Below, one piece after another: positions 18,069-26,325 of a stretch of 56,850 bases of DNA. The DNA is from Deltaproteobacteria bacterium (GTDB taxonomy: Bacteria; Myxococcota_A; Polyangia; HGW-17; JAJRWW01). Under the pieces are notes generated by a model. It made no database searches. It had not been told where the DNA came from and saw only the letters and a list, made by a program, of their open reading frames with translations. The stretch lies in contig JAOZUO010000038.1 of assembly GCA_029938605.1 (NCBI GenBank), positions 1 to 56,850 on the forward strand, written 5' to 3'. Positions within the stretch are counted from its first letter, which is position 1. The number at the start of each line of letters is the position of its first letter. Both the position numbers and the translations under genes were made by a program.

Positions 18069-19358
18069 TCAGTTGACCTGATCCATGGCCTTGCCGAGCT
18101 TCTTCAGTCCCTCGTCGATGTCCTCTTCGCTGACGAGCATGGGCGGCGCGATGCGCAGCGTGTTGCCGTAGAGGCCGCCCTTGCCGATGAGCAGCCCTTC
18201 GGCCTTGGCCGCCTCCATGAGCGCCACGGCCTTGGCGGGGGACGGCTCCTTGGTGGCTCGATCTTCCACCAGCTCCATGGCGAGCATGAGGCCCATGCCC
18301 CGAACCTCGCCCACCCACTTGTGAGTCTCGGCGAGTCGGTCCAGGCCGGCTCGGAGCTGGGCGCCGCGTTCGGTGGAGCGCTCGAGCACGTTCTCGGCCT
18401 CTATGGTCTCGATGGTCGCCAGGGCCGCGGCCATGGCGAGGGGGTTGCCGCCGAAGGTGCAGATGGTCAGCCCCTCGAAGCTCTTGGCGACCTTGTCGGT
18501 GGCCACGGTGCAGCCGATGGGGAAGCCGTTGGCCATGCCCTTGGCGTAGGTAACCACGTCCGGCATCACGTCGTAGTGCTCGAAGCCGTTCATATGGGTG
18601 CCCGTGCGGCCGAAGCCGGTCTGGACCTCGTCGGCGATGAAGATGCCGCCGTACTTGCGGACGATCTCCGTGGCGACCTTGAAGTAGTCCTTCGGGGGCA
18701 CGATGAAGCCACCCACGCCGAGGATGGGCTCGGCGATGAAGGCCGCGACGCGACCGCAGGTCTCGGTCTGGATCAGTTCCTCGATGTCCCGGGCGCACCG
18801 CAGGTCACACTCGGGATAGGTCAGCCCCATGGCGCATCGGTAGCAGTAGGGGGCATGGGCATGCTTGATGCCCGGCACCTGGGTGGGCAGGACGCGCCAG
18901 GCCGCGTGGGCGCATAGGTTCATGGTCAGGGTAGACCGCCCTGAGTAGCAGTGGCGCAGGGCGATGATGTCGTGGTTGCCGCCGGCGTGGGTCTTGGCGA
19001 TGGTGATGGCTGTCTCATCGGCCTCGGTGCCGCTGTTGACGAAGAAAGAGCGGTTCAGCCCCTCGGGCAGAATCGACGCCATCTTCTCGGCCATGGTTAC
19101 GATCATTTCGTTGGGATACAGCGTGGACGTGTGTCCCAGCTTCTGCATCTGCTCGATGATGGCCGCGTTGATCCCCTCATGGCAGTGGCCGAGGCTCACC
19201 GTCAGGATGCCGCCGAAAAAATCCAGGTACTCCACGTCGTTGACGTCGGTTAAGCGCAGCCCCTTGGCTTTGGCGAAGGCGATGGGCTCGGCGTGGTAGT
19301 TGATGACGCTCGGGAAGAGGAACTCCCCGTGCTTGCTCATGATGGTTTTGTAGTCCAT
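18069..19358 (-). CDS. Class III omega-aminotransferase, probable beta-alanine/beta-aminoisobutyrate transaminase
   Basis: PLP-dependent transaminase of 429 residues. PLP contacts are visible: NSGTEADETAI, IADEVQTGFGRTG (Asp243) and the Schiff-base Lys273 in TYAKGMANGFPIG. Sequence style resembles the AGXT2-like group. An insertion with several Cys (YCYRCAMG...ECDLRCARD) lies at about 171-190. In this operon the expected substrates are beta-alanine and beta-aminoisobutyrate, giving malonate or methylmalonate semialdehyde for the next enzyme. A GABA or alanine-glyoxylate activity cannot be excluded. Its ribosome-binding site is weak, and an 11-bp tandem repeat fills the gap to the dihydropyrimidinase gene. 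Confidence 0.9.
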   Translation of the reverse strand: MDYKTIMSKHGEFLFPSVINYHAEPIAFAKAKGLRLTDVNDVEYLDFFGGILTVSLGHCHEGINAAIIEQMQKLGHTSTLYPNEMIVTMAEKMASILPEGLNRSFFVNSGTEADETAITIAKTHAGGNHDIIALRHCYSGRSTLTMNLCAHAAWRVLPTQVPGIKHAHAPYCYRCAMGLTYPECDLRCARDIEELIQTETCGRVAAFIAEPILGVGGFIVPPKDYFKVATEIVRKYGGIFIADEVQTGFGRTGTHMNGFEHYDVMPDVVTYAKGMANGFPIGCTVATDKVAKSFEGLTICTFGGNPLAMAAALATIETIEAENVLERSTERGAQLRAGLDRLAETHKWVGEVRGMGLMLAMELVEDRATKEPSPAKAVALMEAAKAEGLLIGKGGLYGNTLRIAPPMLVSEEDIDEGLKKLGKAMDQVN

Positions 19359-19370
19359 TTTTTCGTTCTC

Positions 19371-19447
19371 GTCTTTGGCTTGTCTTTGGCTTGTTTCTGG
19401 CTTGTCTTTGGCTTGCCTTTGGCTTGTCTTTGGCTTGCCTTTGGCTT
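19371..19447. repeat. Seven tandem copies of an 11-bp unit between two operon genes
   Basis: Seven end-to-end copies of gtctttggctt (variants gtttctggctt and gcctttggctt) fill the spacer between the dihydropyrimidinase stop (19452) and the aminotransferase start (19358). Because 11 is not a multiple of three the array is not coding. In the transcript it would read as repeated aagccaaagac and would lie just before the aminotransferase start, so copy number could affect its translation (inference). Confidence 0.95.
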
Positions 19448-19451
19448 TGCT

Positions 19452-20831
19452 CTACCGGATGGCCACCGGTGGTTTGCGTTTCAGGAAGGTGCCGTCGCCC
19501 GCTTTGCCCACGAACTCCCGGTCCCACACGATGATCTTGCCACGCAGCAAGGTGGTCACCGGCCAGCCCGTGCACTCGATGCCTTCGAAGGGCTCATAGT
19601 CACATTTGGTGGCGTGGGTCTCGGCGCTGATCGTGTGCTTCAGGTCGGGATCGAACAGGACGATGTCGGCGTCGTGTCCCTCGGCGATCTTGCCCTTGCG
19701 CCCTTCTAGCCCGAAGAGACGCGCCGGGTTCTCGCTGAGCATGGCCACCATATGGTTGACACTGAACCGCCCCGCGCCTACGCCGTGGGTGTAGGTCAGC
19801 GGCAGCAGCACCTCGATGCCCGGCATGCCGAAGGGGATGGCCTTGTAATCGCCGTTCCACGTGGCCTTTTGCTCGGAGTTGAAGGTGCACGTGTCGGTGG
19901 CCAGCACCTCCAGGGTGGAGTCGGTGATCCGTTCCCAGAGCTTCGCCTGGTCGGCGGGCTTGCGGATGGGCGGGCAGGTGGCGAAGTGGTGGCCATCTTC
20001 CCGCTTGAATAGCTCGTCATCGAGCAGCAGGTAGTGGGGCCCGGTCTCGGCGTGTACGTTGATCCCCTTGGCCCGGGCGTCCCGTAGGATATCCGCCGCC
20101 GCCCCGGTGGACATGTGAAAGATGTACAGGGTGCCCCCCGCCGCCTCGGCGAGGTTGATGGCCCGGGCGATGGCTTCGGTCTCGGTGATGTCGGGCCGGG
20201 TGATGGTGTGGGTGTAGCAGCCGGTCAGACCGTCGCGATCTGCCTCGCTCTGGAGCAGCTCGATGAGGTCGTTGTTTTCGGCGTGGACGCCCACCATTCC
20301 GCCGTACTTCGCGGTCTCCCGTAGGGCGGCGTAGAGGTCGCCGTCGTTGGACTGCCACCCTTGACCCTTGTAGATCATGAACATCTTGAAGGTGGGGAGG
20401 CCGGCCTCGATGACGGCAGGGATCTCCTTAGCGCGCTCGTCGTTCCAGTCGGTGATGCCGGCGTGCAGGCCGTAGTCCACGCAAACCTTCGGGTCGGCCT
20501 CGGCCCGCCGGGCGGCCACGGTCTCCATCAGGGTGGCGGGCTTGGACTGAATGGCGAAGTCGATGAAGGTCGTCACGCCTCCCAGGGCTGCGGCGCGGCT
20601 GCCGCTGGTGAAGCCGTCGGCGCTCACGGTGCCACAGAAGGGGAGCTGGAAGTGGGTGTGTACGTCCAGCGCTCCGGGCAACACGAGCTTTCCCGTGGCG
20701 TCGATCTCTTTTTTGCCACTGAGTCCCTCGGCCACCGCGACGATCTTCTCACCTTTGATGGCCACGTCGGCTTTGACGGTACCGGCCGCGGAGACGACCT
20801 GGCCTCCCTTAATCACGAGCTCGTACTGCAT
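19452..20831 (-). CDS. hydA: Dihydropyrimidinase
   Basis: Zn-dependent cyclic amidohydrolase that opens dihydrouracil or dihydrothymine to N-carbamoyl-beta-alanine or its methyl analogue. Of 459 residues, the metal ligands HTH are at 58-60 (LDVHTHFQLPFCG), the carboxylated bridging Lys is Lys149 (LPTFKMFMIYKGQ), and the later ligands lie in GVHAENND and YIFHMSTGAA, with the final Asp in VLATDTCTF. The length and the substrate-loop Tyr fit dihydropyrimidinase or D-hydantoinase; the PreA/PreT and beta-ureidopropionase neighbours favour the former. aaagggg lies upstream of the ATG. It follows the beta-ureidopropionase gene by 23 bp. Confidence 0.93.
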   Translation of the reverse strand: MQYELVIKGGQVVSAAGTVKADVAIKGEKIVAVAEGLSGKKEIDATGKLVLPGALDVHTHFQLPFCGTVSADGFTSGSRAAALGGVTTFIDFAIQSKPATLMETVAARRAEADPKVCVDYGLHAGITDWNDERAKEIPAVIEAGLPTFKMFMIYKGQGWQSNDGDLYAALRETAKYGGMVGVHAENNDLIELLQSEADRDGLTGCYTHTITRPDITETEAIARAINLAEAAGGTLYIFHMSTGAAADILRDARAKGINVHAETGPHYLLLDDELFKREDGHHFATCPPIRKPADQAKLWERITDSTLEVLATDTCTFNSEQKATWNGDYKAIPFGMPGIEVLLPLTYTHGVGAGRFSVNHMVAMLSENPARLFGLEGRKGKIAEGHDADIVLFDPDLKHTISAETHATKCDYEPFEGIECTGWPVTTLLRGKIIVWDREFVGKAGDGTFLKRKPPVAIR

Positions 20832-20854
20832 GTCTTGTTCCCCTTTGTGGCCCC

Positions 20855-21727
20855 TTACGGTAGCTGTCGCACCATGTCTTCGTAGGTCTCCGGGCGGCGG
20901 TCCCGATAGAACTGCCAGGTGTTGCGCACCTCCTCGATGACGTCCAGGTCCAGCTCGGCGCAGACGAGCTCGTCATTGTCCTCGGAGCCGTTGGCGATGA
21001 TCTTACCGCGGGGATCGCAGAAGTAGCTGTCGCCATAGAACTTACCGATGTTCCAAGGTGCCTCGGTGCCCACGCGGTTGATGGCGCCCACATAGTAGCC
21101 GTTGGCCACGGCGTGGGCGGGCTGCTCGAGCCGCCACAGGTACTGGGAGAGACCGGCCACGGTGGCCGAGGGGTTAAACATGATCTCGGCGCCGTGGAGG
21201 CCCAGCAGACGCGCCCCCTCGGGGAAGTGGCGGTCGTAACAGATGTAGACGCCGACCTTGGCGTAGGCCGTGTCGAAGACGGGGTAGCCCTCGTTGCCGG
21301 GCTTGAAGAAGAACTTCTCCCAGAAGCCCGCCACCTGGGGAATGTGTTTCTTGCGGTAGCGGCCCAGATACTTGCCGTCGGCGTCGATGACGGCGGCGGT
21401 GTTGTAGTACACGCCGGTCATGGCTTTTTCGTAGATGGGCACCACGATCACCATGGAGTGCTTCTTGGCGAGCTCCTGCATCAGCACCACGGTGGGACCG
21501 CCGGGGACCTCCTCGGCGAGGTCGTACCACTTCACGTCCTGGCTGGGACAGAAGTACGGTCCGTTGAAGACCTCCTGAAGGCAGAGAATCTTAACCCCCT
21601 CCTTCGCCGCCTTCTCAATGAAGGGAAGGTGCTTCTCGATCATCGCCGTGCGGATCTTTTCCACCGACTCGCCAGTGTCCAGAGCGTTGGCACATTGAAT
21701 CAAACCACACTTCACCACTTTCGCCAT
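20855..21727 (-). CDS. Beta-ureidopropionase (N-carbamoyl-beta-alanine amidohydrolase)
   Basis: Nitrilase-superfamily enzyme, 290 residues, releasing beta-alanine, CO2 and ammonia from N-carbamoyl-beta-alanine. The catalytic triad is visible: Glu52 (CLQEVFNGPYF), Lys126 (LGRYRKKHIPQ) and Cys163 (YICYDRHFPEG). The CYDRHFPE segment and HIPQ...GFWEKFFFKPGN are typical of the eukaryote-like beta-alanine synthase and N-carbamoylputrescine amidase branch; the operon supports the former. A gggagtgaagc ribosome-binding site precedes ATG 21727. It is the first gene of the seven-gene operon, so the promoter should lie in 21728-21832. Confidence 0.92.
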   Translation of the reverse strand: MAKVVKCGLIQCANALDTGESVEKIRTAMIEKHLPFIEKAAKEGVKILCLQEVFNGPYFCPSQDVKWYDLAEEVPGGPTVVLMQELAKKHSMVIVVPIYEKAMTGVYYNTAAVIDADGKYLGRYRKKHIPQVAGFWEKFFFKPGNEGYPVFDTAYAKVGVYICYDRHFPEGARLLGLHGAEIMFNPSATVAGLSQYLWRLEQPAHAVANGYYVGAINRVGTEAPWNIGKFYGDSYFCDPRGKIIANGSEDNDELVCAELDLDVIEEVRNTWQFYRDRRPETYEDMVRQLP

Positions 21728-21832
21728 GCTTCACTCCCGATGCTGTTTTGTTCGCCACCTTGAAACAAGGAAACGCTATGTATATCATGATTCCCGAGCG
21801 GATTACATGATCTGAAAGAGAGTTCCAGAATA
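21728..21832. promoter_or_regulatory. Divergent promoter region with a candidate operator palindrome
   Basis: This 105-bp spacer separates the pyrimidine operon from the divergent opine dehydrogenase. It is more AT-rich than its surroundings and holds the perfect palindrome ccttgaaacaagg at 21758-21770, plus two atgat-containing motifs (tatcatgattc and acatgatctga). A regulator could bind here and control both directions (inference). No regulator gene lies beside it. Confidence 0.5.
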
Positions 21833-23056
21833 ATGAACAGAGCCTGTGTGTTGGGAGCGGGAAACTCGGCCCATGTGACCGCGGGGCTCGTGGCGAGCCT
21901 TCCGGATTGGGAGTGTCACGTGTATGCGCCGCGGAAGGACCGGGCTCAGTTGTGGCGAGAGGGCATAGCCCAGGGCGGGATCCGGGTGTGCTACGGCAAC
22001 GACGACGACAACCTCGTGGTGCACGGGAGCCCGGTCAAGGTGTCCAAGCACGCCAAGGATGTGGTTCCCGGTTGCTCGGTGCTGATCCTGTGTCTACCGG
22101 CCCAGGCCTATGAGGAGAACGTGCGCGCGGCGGCCCTCTACGTGGACGAAGGGGCGGCCATCGGCACCATCTGCGCCTCCAACGGCTTCGACTGGTGCGT
22201 GGACGACGCCATGGCCGCGGCGGGACGGTCGCCGGACTCCTATACGGTCTTCGCCCTGCAGAACCTGCCCTGGGCCTGCCGCGCCAGCGAGTACGGCGTG
22301 GCGGCGGACGTGCTCGGCACCAAGCCCTTCATGGAGCTTACGGGGCGACCCGCGTCGGCGCTCGGGGACCTGTCCGAGGTGCTCGGTCGCCTGATCCGGG
22401 TCCCTTGCCCACCGGTGGCCAGCGGTTTTCTCGGGGTGGGGCTCTCCAACATGACCCAGGTGATCCACCCAGCGGTGATGTACGACAACTTCGCCGACTG
22501 GGACGGCAAGACCCAATACGGCGAAATCCCCCTTTTCTATCAAGGTCTTAGCGACGAGGCCGCCGACAACATGAGCCGGGTCTCCGACGAGATCCAGGCC
22601 GTCCGCGCCGCCCTGGAGAAGCACGCGCCCTCCCTCGACCTGTCGGTAGTGCATCACGTGTGGGACTGGTGCACACGCGCCTACGGCAAGTACATCACCG
22701 ACGACTCCACCCTGCGCACCCGGTTCTCGTCGAACCGCGCCTACGTGGGCTTGACCTGTCCCATGGTCCCGGCCCCCGGAAGCAAAGACGCCGGCGACGC
22801 CTTCATTCCCGACTTCGAGGCGCGATACCTCACCGAGGACGTGCCGCACAACCTCGTGCCTCTCAAGGGAATCGCCCTGTTGTGCGACGTCCAGATCCCC
22901 ACCGTGGATCGACTTCTGGGGTGGTGCCAAAAAGTCATGGGTAAGCAGTACCTGGTGGACGGCGCCCTGGACGGCCCCGACCTGTCCGAAACCTTCGCTC
23001 CCCAACGCTACGGCTTCCACACCCTCGACGACCTCCCGGAGATCCGCAACGCCTAA
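21833..23056 (+). CDS. Octopine/opine dehydrogenase family enzyme
   Basis: A 407-residue NAD(P)-dependent dehydrogenase that in this family condenses an amino acid with a 2-oxo acid reductively. The N-terminal Rossmann motif is CVLGAGNSAHVTAGL. The C-terminal helical domain carries IHPAVMYDNFADWDG with His212, matching the conserved catalytic His region of octopine dehydrogenases. The length fits animal opine dehydrogenases (about 400). It is divergent from the operon that makes beta-alanine, so beta-alanine plus pyruvate (beta-alanopine) is an attractive substrate pair, but this is inference; alanopine, strombine or a 2-ketopantoate-like role are alternatives. Its stop overlaps the convergent lipoprotein stop by 4 bp. 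The ribosome-binding site is weak (gagag). Confidence 0.8.
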   Translation: MNRACVLGAGNSAHVTAGLVASLPDWECHVYAPRKDRAQLWREGIAQGGIRVCYGNDDDNLVVHGSPVKVSKHAKDVVPGCSVLILCLPAQAYEENVRAAALYVDEGAAIGTICASNGFDWCVDDAMAAAGRSPDSYTVFALQNLPWACRASEYGVAADVLGTKPFMELTGRPASALGDLSEVLGRLIRVPCPPVASGFLGVGLSNMTQVIHPAVMYDNFADWDGKTQYGEIPLFYQGLSDEAADNMSRVSDEIQAVRAALEKHAPSLDLSVVHHVWDWCTRAYGKYITDDSTLRTRFSSNRAYVGLTCPMVPAPGSKDAGDAFIPDFEARYLTEDVPHNLVPLKGIALLCDVQIPTVDRLLGWCQKVMGKQYLVDGALDGPDLSETFAPQRYGFHTLDDLPEIRNA

Positions 23057-24468
23057 GGTTGGTACCAGACCACAATGTCGTCCACGTAGGCGCCGTGGCC
23101 ACTGTTGTTGGTGAAGTTCGAATCGAAGTAGAGCCCAATCTGGAAGTTCGGATTTCCGGCACCGAAGGAGATGTCGTAGGAAAGGTGCGTCCAGCCGCCG
23201 TTGTCGGCGTCGAAAGACTCCAGGTTACCCCATCCACTTGAGTTGTTGTAGGTCACGACGAAGTAGTCAAAGTCGTTGTGGAGGTCGAGCCAGAGCCACA
23301 GGTCGTAGTGAATGGTTCCGGTGGCGAAGCTCAGATCCACGGTGTGGACGGCCCAGGATTCCATATAGTTGTCGTAGTTGGAGCTCTGGTTGCCTTCTCC
23401 GGCGCACCACAGAGAGTAGGTGCCGCTGTGGGCGGCGTTGGTGGCCGGTTCCCAGGTGTCCACGCCCGATTCATAACTGTGCTCCAGGTTATCTCCCGTG
23501 GACCAGCCGTTGGGCCAGGCACCGTCGAAGTCGTCGGCGAAGAGGATCACCCTGCAGTCCTGGGGACATCCACTCGGGTCTCCTGTGTCGCAAACCCCGT
23601 CTCCGCAGGTGGGATGTGTGCAGCTCATACGACAGGCGTCCGGCACTGTATTGCTGTTGGCCCCGCCGTCGTCGCACTCCTCGCTGCCCTCAATCTGGTT
23701 GTTTCCGCAGGTCGCGCAGCTGGTGGTGTCGAAGGCGCAATTGAGGTCACAAGTGAGGCTGCCGCCCTCGAAACCCTCGTCCACGCAGTCCCTGCCGGCC
23801 AGGTCCGCCTGGTCGCAGGCCTCATTCCCCTCCGCCACGCCGTCGCCGCAGTCGGTGCAATCCGAAACATCGAAGGTGCAGTCCGCGGCGCAGACGAGGT
23901 TGCCCCCGTCATGCCACAGGCTCGCGCAAGTGGAGCCGCCCAGGTCTATGCCGTCGCACTCCTCGCCGACGTCGATGACGCCGTCGCCGCACCCTGAGCC
24001 GGTGCAGAGATTGGTTTCGAAGGTGCAGTCCGGACCGCAGGACAGGTTGCCGCCATCGAATCCCAACCCCACGCAGGTCTGGCCCGCGAGGTCCACACCG
24101 TCGCAGTGCTCGTCCTCTTCCTGCTGGTCATTTCCGCAGTTGGAGCACCCAGCGGTGCTGATCAGACAGTCGGCCGCGCAGGTCAGCTCGCCGCCTAGAA
24201 ATCCCAAGGAACCACAGGTCTGGTTGTCGAACTCATCACCGTCACAATCTTCGCCCTGATCGATGGTCCCGTTGCCGCACAATGCCGCTCCTCCATCACC
24301 CGTGTCGGGGCCCACGGTAGCGTCGCCGGTCACGTCGTAGGGGGCCCCGGACTGATCGAAGACGCAACCGTTGGCAGCCAAGACCAGGCCCAAGGCCAGC
24401 AGCGTTGGAATCAGGTGCCGGGAGCGGCGAATTTCGTGGCGAAAAACCAGCAATATTGGAGTAGCCAT
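23053..24468 (-). CDS. Cys-repeat (MopE/DUF4215-like) surface lipoprotein
   Basis: A 471-residue secreted protein. The signal ends in LVLAANGC with a lipoprotein Cys. Residues about 60-290 hold about six Cys-rich repeats of the form CGDGVxxxGEECDG...L.GxTCxSLGFxGG.L.C...C.F, common in myxobacterial surface proteins. A C-terminal domain (about 300-471; FADDFDGAWPNGWSTGDN, WAVHTVDLSF, HGAYVDDIVVWYQP) looks like a jelly-roll carbohydrate- or ligand-binding module. ATG 24468 places the signal peptide correctly; the longer TTG start at 24504 does not. Function is unknown, probably adhesion or binding. Confidence 0.8.
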   Translation of the reverse strand: MATPILLVFRHEIRRSRHLIPTLLALGLVLAANGCVFDQSGAPYDVTGDATVGPDTGDGGAALCGNGTIDQGEDCDGDEFDNQTCGSLGFLGGELTCAADCLISTAGCSNCGNDQQEEDEHCDGVDLAGQTCVGLGFDGGNLSCGPDCTFETNLCTGSGCGDGVIDVGEECDGIDLGGSTCASLWHDGGNLVCAADCTFDVSDCTDCGDGVAEGNEACDQADLAGRDCVDEGFEGGSLTCDLNCAFDTTSCATCGNNQIEGSEECDDGGANSNTVPDACRMSCTHPTCGDGVCDTGDPSGCPQDCRVILFADDFDGAWPNGWSTGDNLEHSYESGVDTWEPATNAAHSGTYSLWCAGEGNQSSNYDNYMESWAVHTVDLSFATGTIHYDLWLWLDLHNDFDYFVVTYNNSSGWGNLESFDADNGGWTHLSYDISFGAGNPNFQIGLYFDSNFTNNSGHGAYVDDIVVWYQP

Positions 24469-24504
24469 ATGACCGCCATATCTCTCAAGATATCTATCCG
24501 ACAA

Positions 24505-25017
24505 TATCGTAGCACAATGTAGTTCGATTTTCGAAGGGGGGAAGGGGGGCGGTCACGTCCGATCACTCTCTCGCCCCGGCTGACGCCGGGCGACGTCGCC
24601 ACGCCCCGCAGAGCCTGCCCCCGCGAAAGCGGGGGGGGGGTGTGGCGGCGACGCGCACGGCGCAGCTGTCGCTGGCCTCGTGCAGTGGGGAGGTTTTTTT
24701 ACGACAGGAATCCGGAGAAGACCGTATGCCGGGGCAAGTTCACCTTCAAAGAAAAACCCAGGCACGCCCCAGCGTAAAGAGCACACGCCGGCGTTTGCTG
24801 CCGGGCACCGGCGTGATTCGCGACCTGGCGACGTCACTTCGCTTCTGGAGCTCCGCTTTCGCGGGAGAAGGGGGATGAACTTACGTTCCTACCCCAGAAG
24901 TGGACTATTTGGTTCGTTCCCTATTCCCGGGATTGTCGGATCTGTCGGCGTCGGGCTTGGCGGACGCCGGCCTGCAGGCTTATGCCGGCCTGGGTTGCGT
25001 GGGTTTTGAAAAGCGGA
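24505..25017. other. Non-coding, hairpin-rich spacer
   Basis: No convincing gene. It holds short GC hairpins, including cccggc/gccggg (24575-24590), cccccgc-gaaa-gcggggg (24618-24635) and a similar ctccgctttcgcggga motif near 24851. Open frames here translate only the repeats. The stretch leads into the hairpin array at 25018-25285. Confidence 0.6.
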
Positions 25018-25285
25018 CTGACACTTGTGCCGTACGTGCTCGTCAGGCTCTCCAGAAGTGTCAGCTGAGAGGAGGTCGGAGTGACATTTGGGAGTAGGGT
25101 GGCCGAGCACCCTATTCCAAAGTGTCAGGCAAGAAGCCGCGAACCTGACACTTGTGCTGTACGTGATCGTCAGGCTCTCCAGAAATGTCAGTCGCCGGGG
25201 CGTAGAACTGACATTTTTGTTCCGGGTTGCCGAGCACCTTACTCCAAAGTGTCAGTCATAGGGGCGTAGGACTGACACTTTCGCC
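25018..25285. repeat. Array of ctgacactt/aagtgtcag hairpins, 127-bp period
   Basis: The motif ctgacactt begins at 25018, 25145 and 25272, a 127-bp period. Each full unit holds two hairpins. The first is bounded by ctgacactt...aagtgtcag or aatgtcag. The second runs from tgacatt to aaagtgtcag and has the inner stem ggagtagggtg/caccctattcc in unit one. The second hairpin includes gtag directly before a ggtg-gccgag-cacc stem, the layout of REP sequences. A RAYT-like gene lies about 160 bp away, so these are probably its REP substrates (inference). Confidence 0.75.
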
Positions 25286-25445
25286 GCACGTGCTCGCCAC
25301 GTCCATGGATTGTGTCACCAGGCTCGCTCTTCGGTGTTTCGCGGAGAGGTGTCCGCCAAGAGGTCTCTGACATATTTCCGCGGACCGGCCACGCCGGGTA
25401 TGTACGGATATGCAACGATTGTTGGGGGAATCGTCCTGCTCGTGC

Positions 25446-26216
25446 TCAGGGATATTTTCGCAACCCGAGCTGGAGCCGCACGGCTTGCACGAGGCGCGGG
25501 TCCGCGGGGCGGAGCTTGAGCCGATATACGGTACGCTCTTGCACCCCCAGCAGTGTCGCCAACTCTGCCACCGGGTATTTGTGGCCGACTACTGCCAGGA
25601 CCGCGCGTCGCGCCTCGTGCGCTGGTCGTGTGCTTCCGTGAAGCTTGTCCAGGCACGCGGCGGCCAGCACCGCCTCGATCACCATGTCAGTCGGCTCGTC
25701 GGCGGGCTGCAGGTCTGGTGCCCCCAGCCAGTCCAGGAGCTGCGCCCTGGAGACCCGGGGCAAATAGCGCCGTACGTTGGCGTGTGTGGCACTACCGATC
25801 AACCGGAGACCCAGTAGATCGGGGAGATTGGTCGACTCCCGATAGGGGTCCGACTGTACACCGTGATGGTCATTCTGGGTCACGACGTAGCCGAATGCGT
25901 ACCGCAGGTGACGGGCATCTCGCACGGGCTCATGCGGATACATGGCGAACCCCACTGGTAGAGCGAGCCGCTGCCTGAGGCTGGCCTCGATGGCGTGCAC
26001 CAAGGAGCTCGCGGCCTTGGATGAGCAGCGAGCGAGCAGATGGAGATGCGCGTCCACCAGGGCCACGGCGAGCAGATGGCTGTCGGCAGCCAACCGGAAT
26101 ATGGAGCGTATGGCGAGCCGACGCTCCTGGGTGGTGGTGGCGATTGGGCGGCCGTCAAGAAGACGCGTGCGGATATGTTGCGCGAGATGTGACACGATGG
26201 GGACCTCCGGTCTCAT
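25446..26216 (-). CDS. REP-associated tyrosine transposase-like (HUH) protein
   Basis: About 256 residues. The HUH motif is HLH at residues 57-59 in VDAHLHLLARC, and a candidate nucleophile is Tyr110 in AFGYVVTQNDHHG, matching the rYI-x-NP region of RAYT/IS200-like transposases. The C-terminal part contains a helix-turn-helix (VAELATLLGVQERTVYRLKL). The domain is diverged, so activity is uncertain. RAYTs act on palindromic REPs; a hairpin array of that kind begins about 160 bp beyond its 3' end. ATG 26216 was taken; a GTG at 26237 is an alternative, and neither has a good ribosome-binding site. Confidence 0.6.
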   Translation of the reverse strand: MRPEVPIVSHLAQHIRTRLLDGRPIATTTQERRLAIRSIFRLAADSHLLAVALVDAHLHLLARCSSKAASSLVHAIEASLRQRLALPVGFAMYPHEPVRDARHLRYAFGYVVTQNDHHGVQSDPYRESTNLPDLLGLRLIGSATHANVRRYLPRVSRAQLLDWLGAPDLQPADEPTDMVIEAVLAAACLDKLHGSTRPAHEARRAVLAVVGHKYPVAELATLLGVQERTVYRLKLRPADPRLVQAVRLQLGLRKYP

Positions 26217-26325
26217 CTCTGGGTTATCGGCCGACACGAGATTGGGTTGCGTGGTTTCTGGACGGGCCCTTACTGGACGGCGGACTGTGACCGCTTCGAC
26301 TGTGGTGGCCGAGCAGCTTGCGAAA

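Noticed and set aside
24553-24837. A 94-codon minus-strand frame in the hairpin-rich spacer
   Set aside because: It translates repeats such as PAFAGA and has no start signal or fold.
25018-25285. CRISPR array
   Set aside because: The 127-bp period, two unlike hairpins per unit and near-identical spacers do not fit CRISPR; no cas genes are present.
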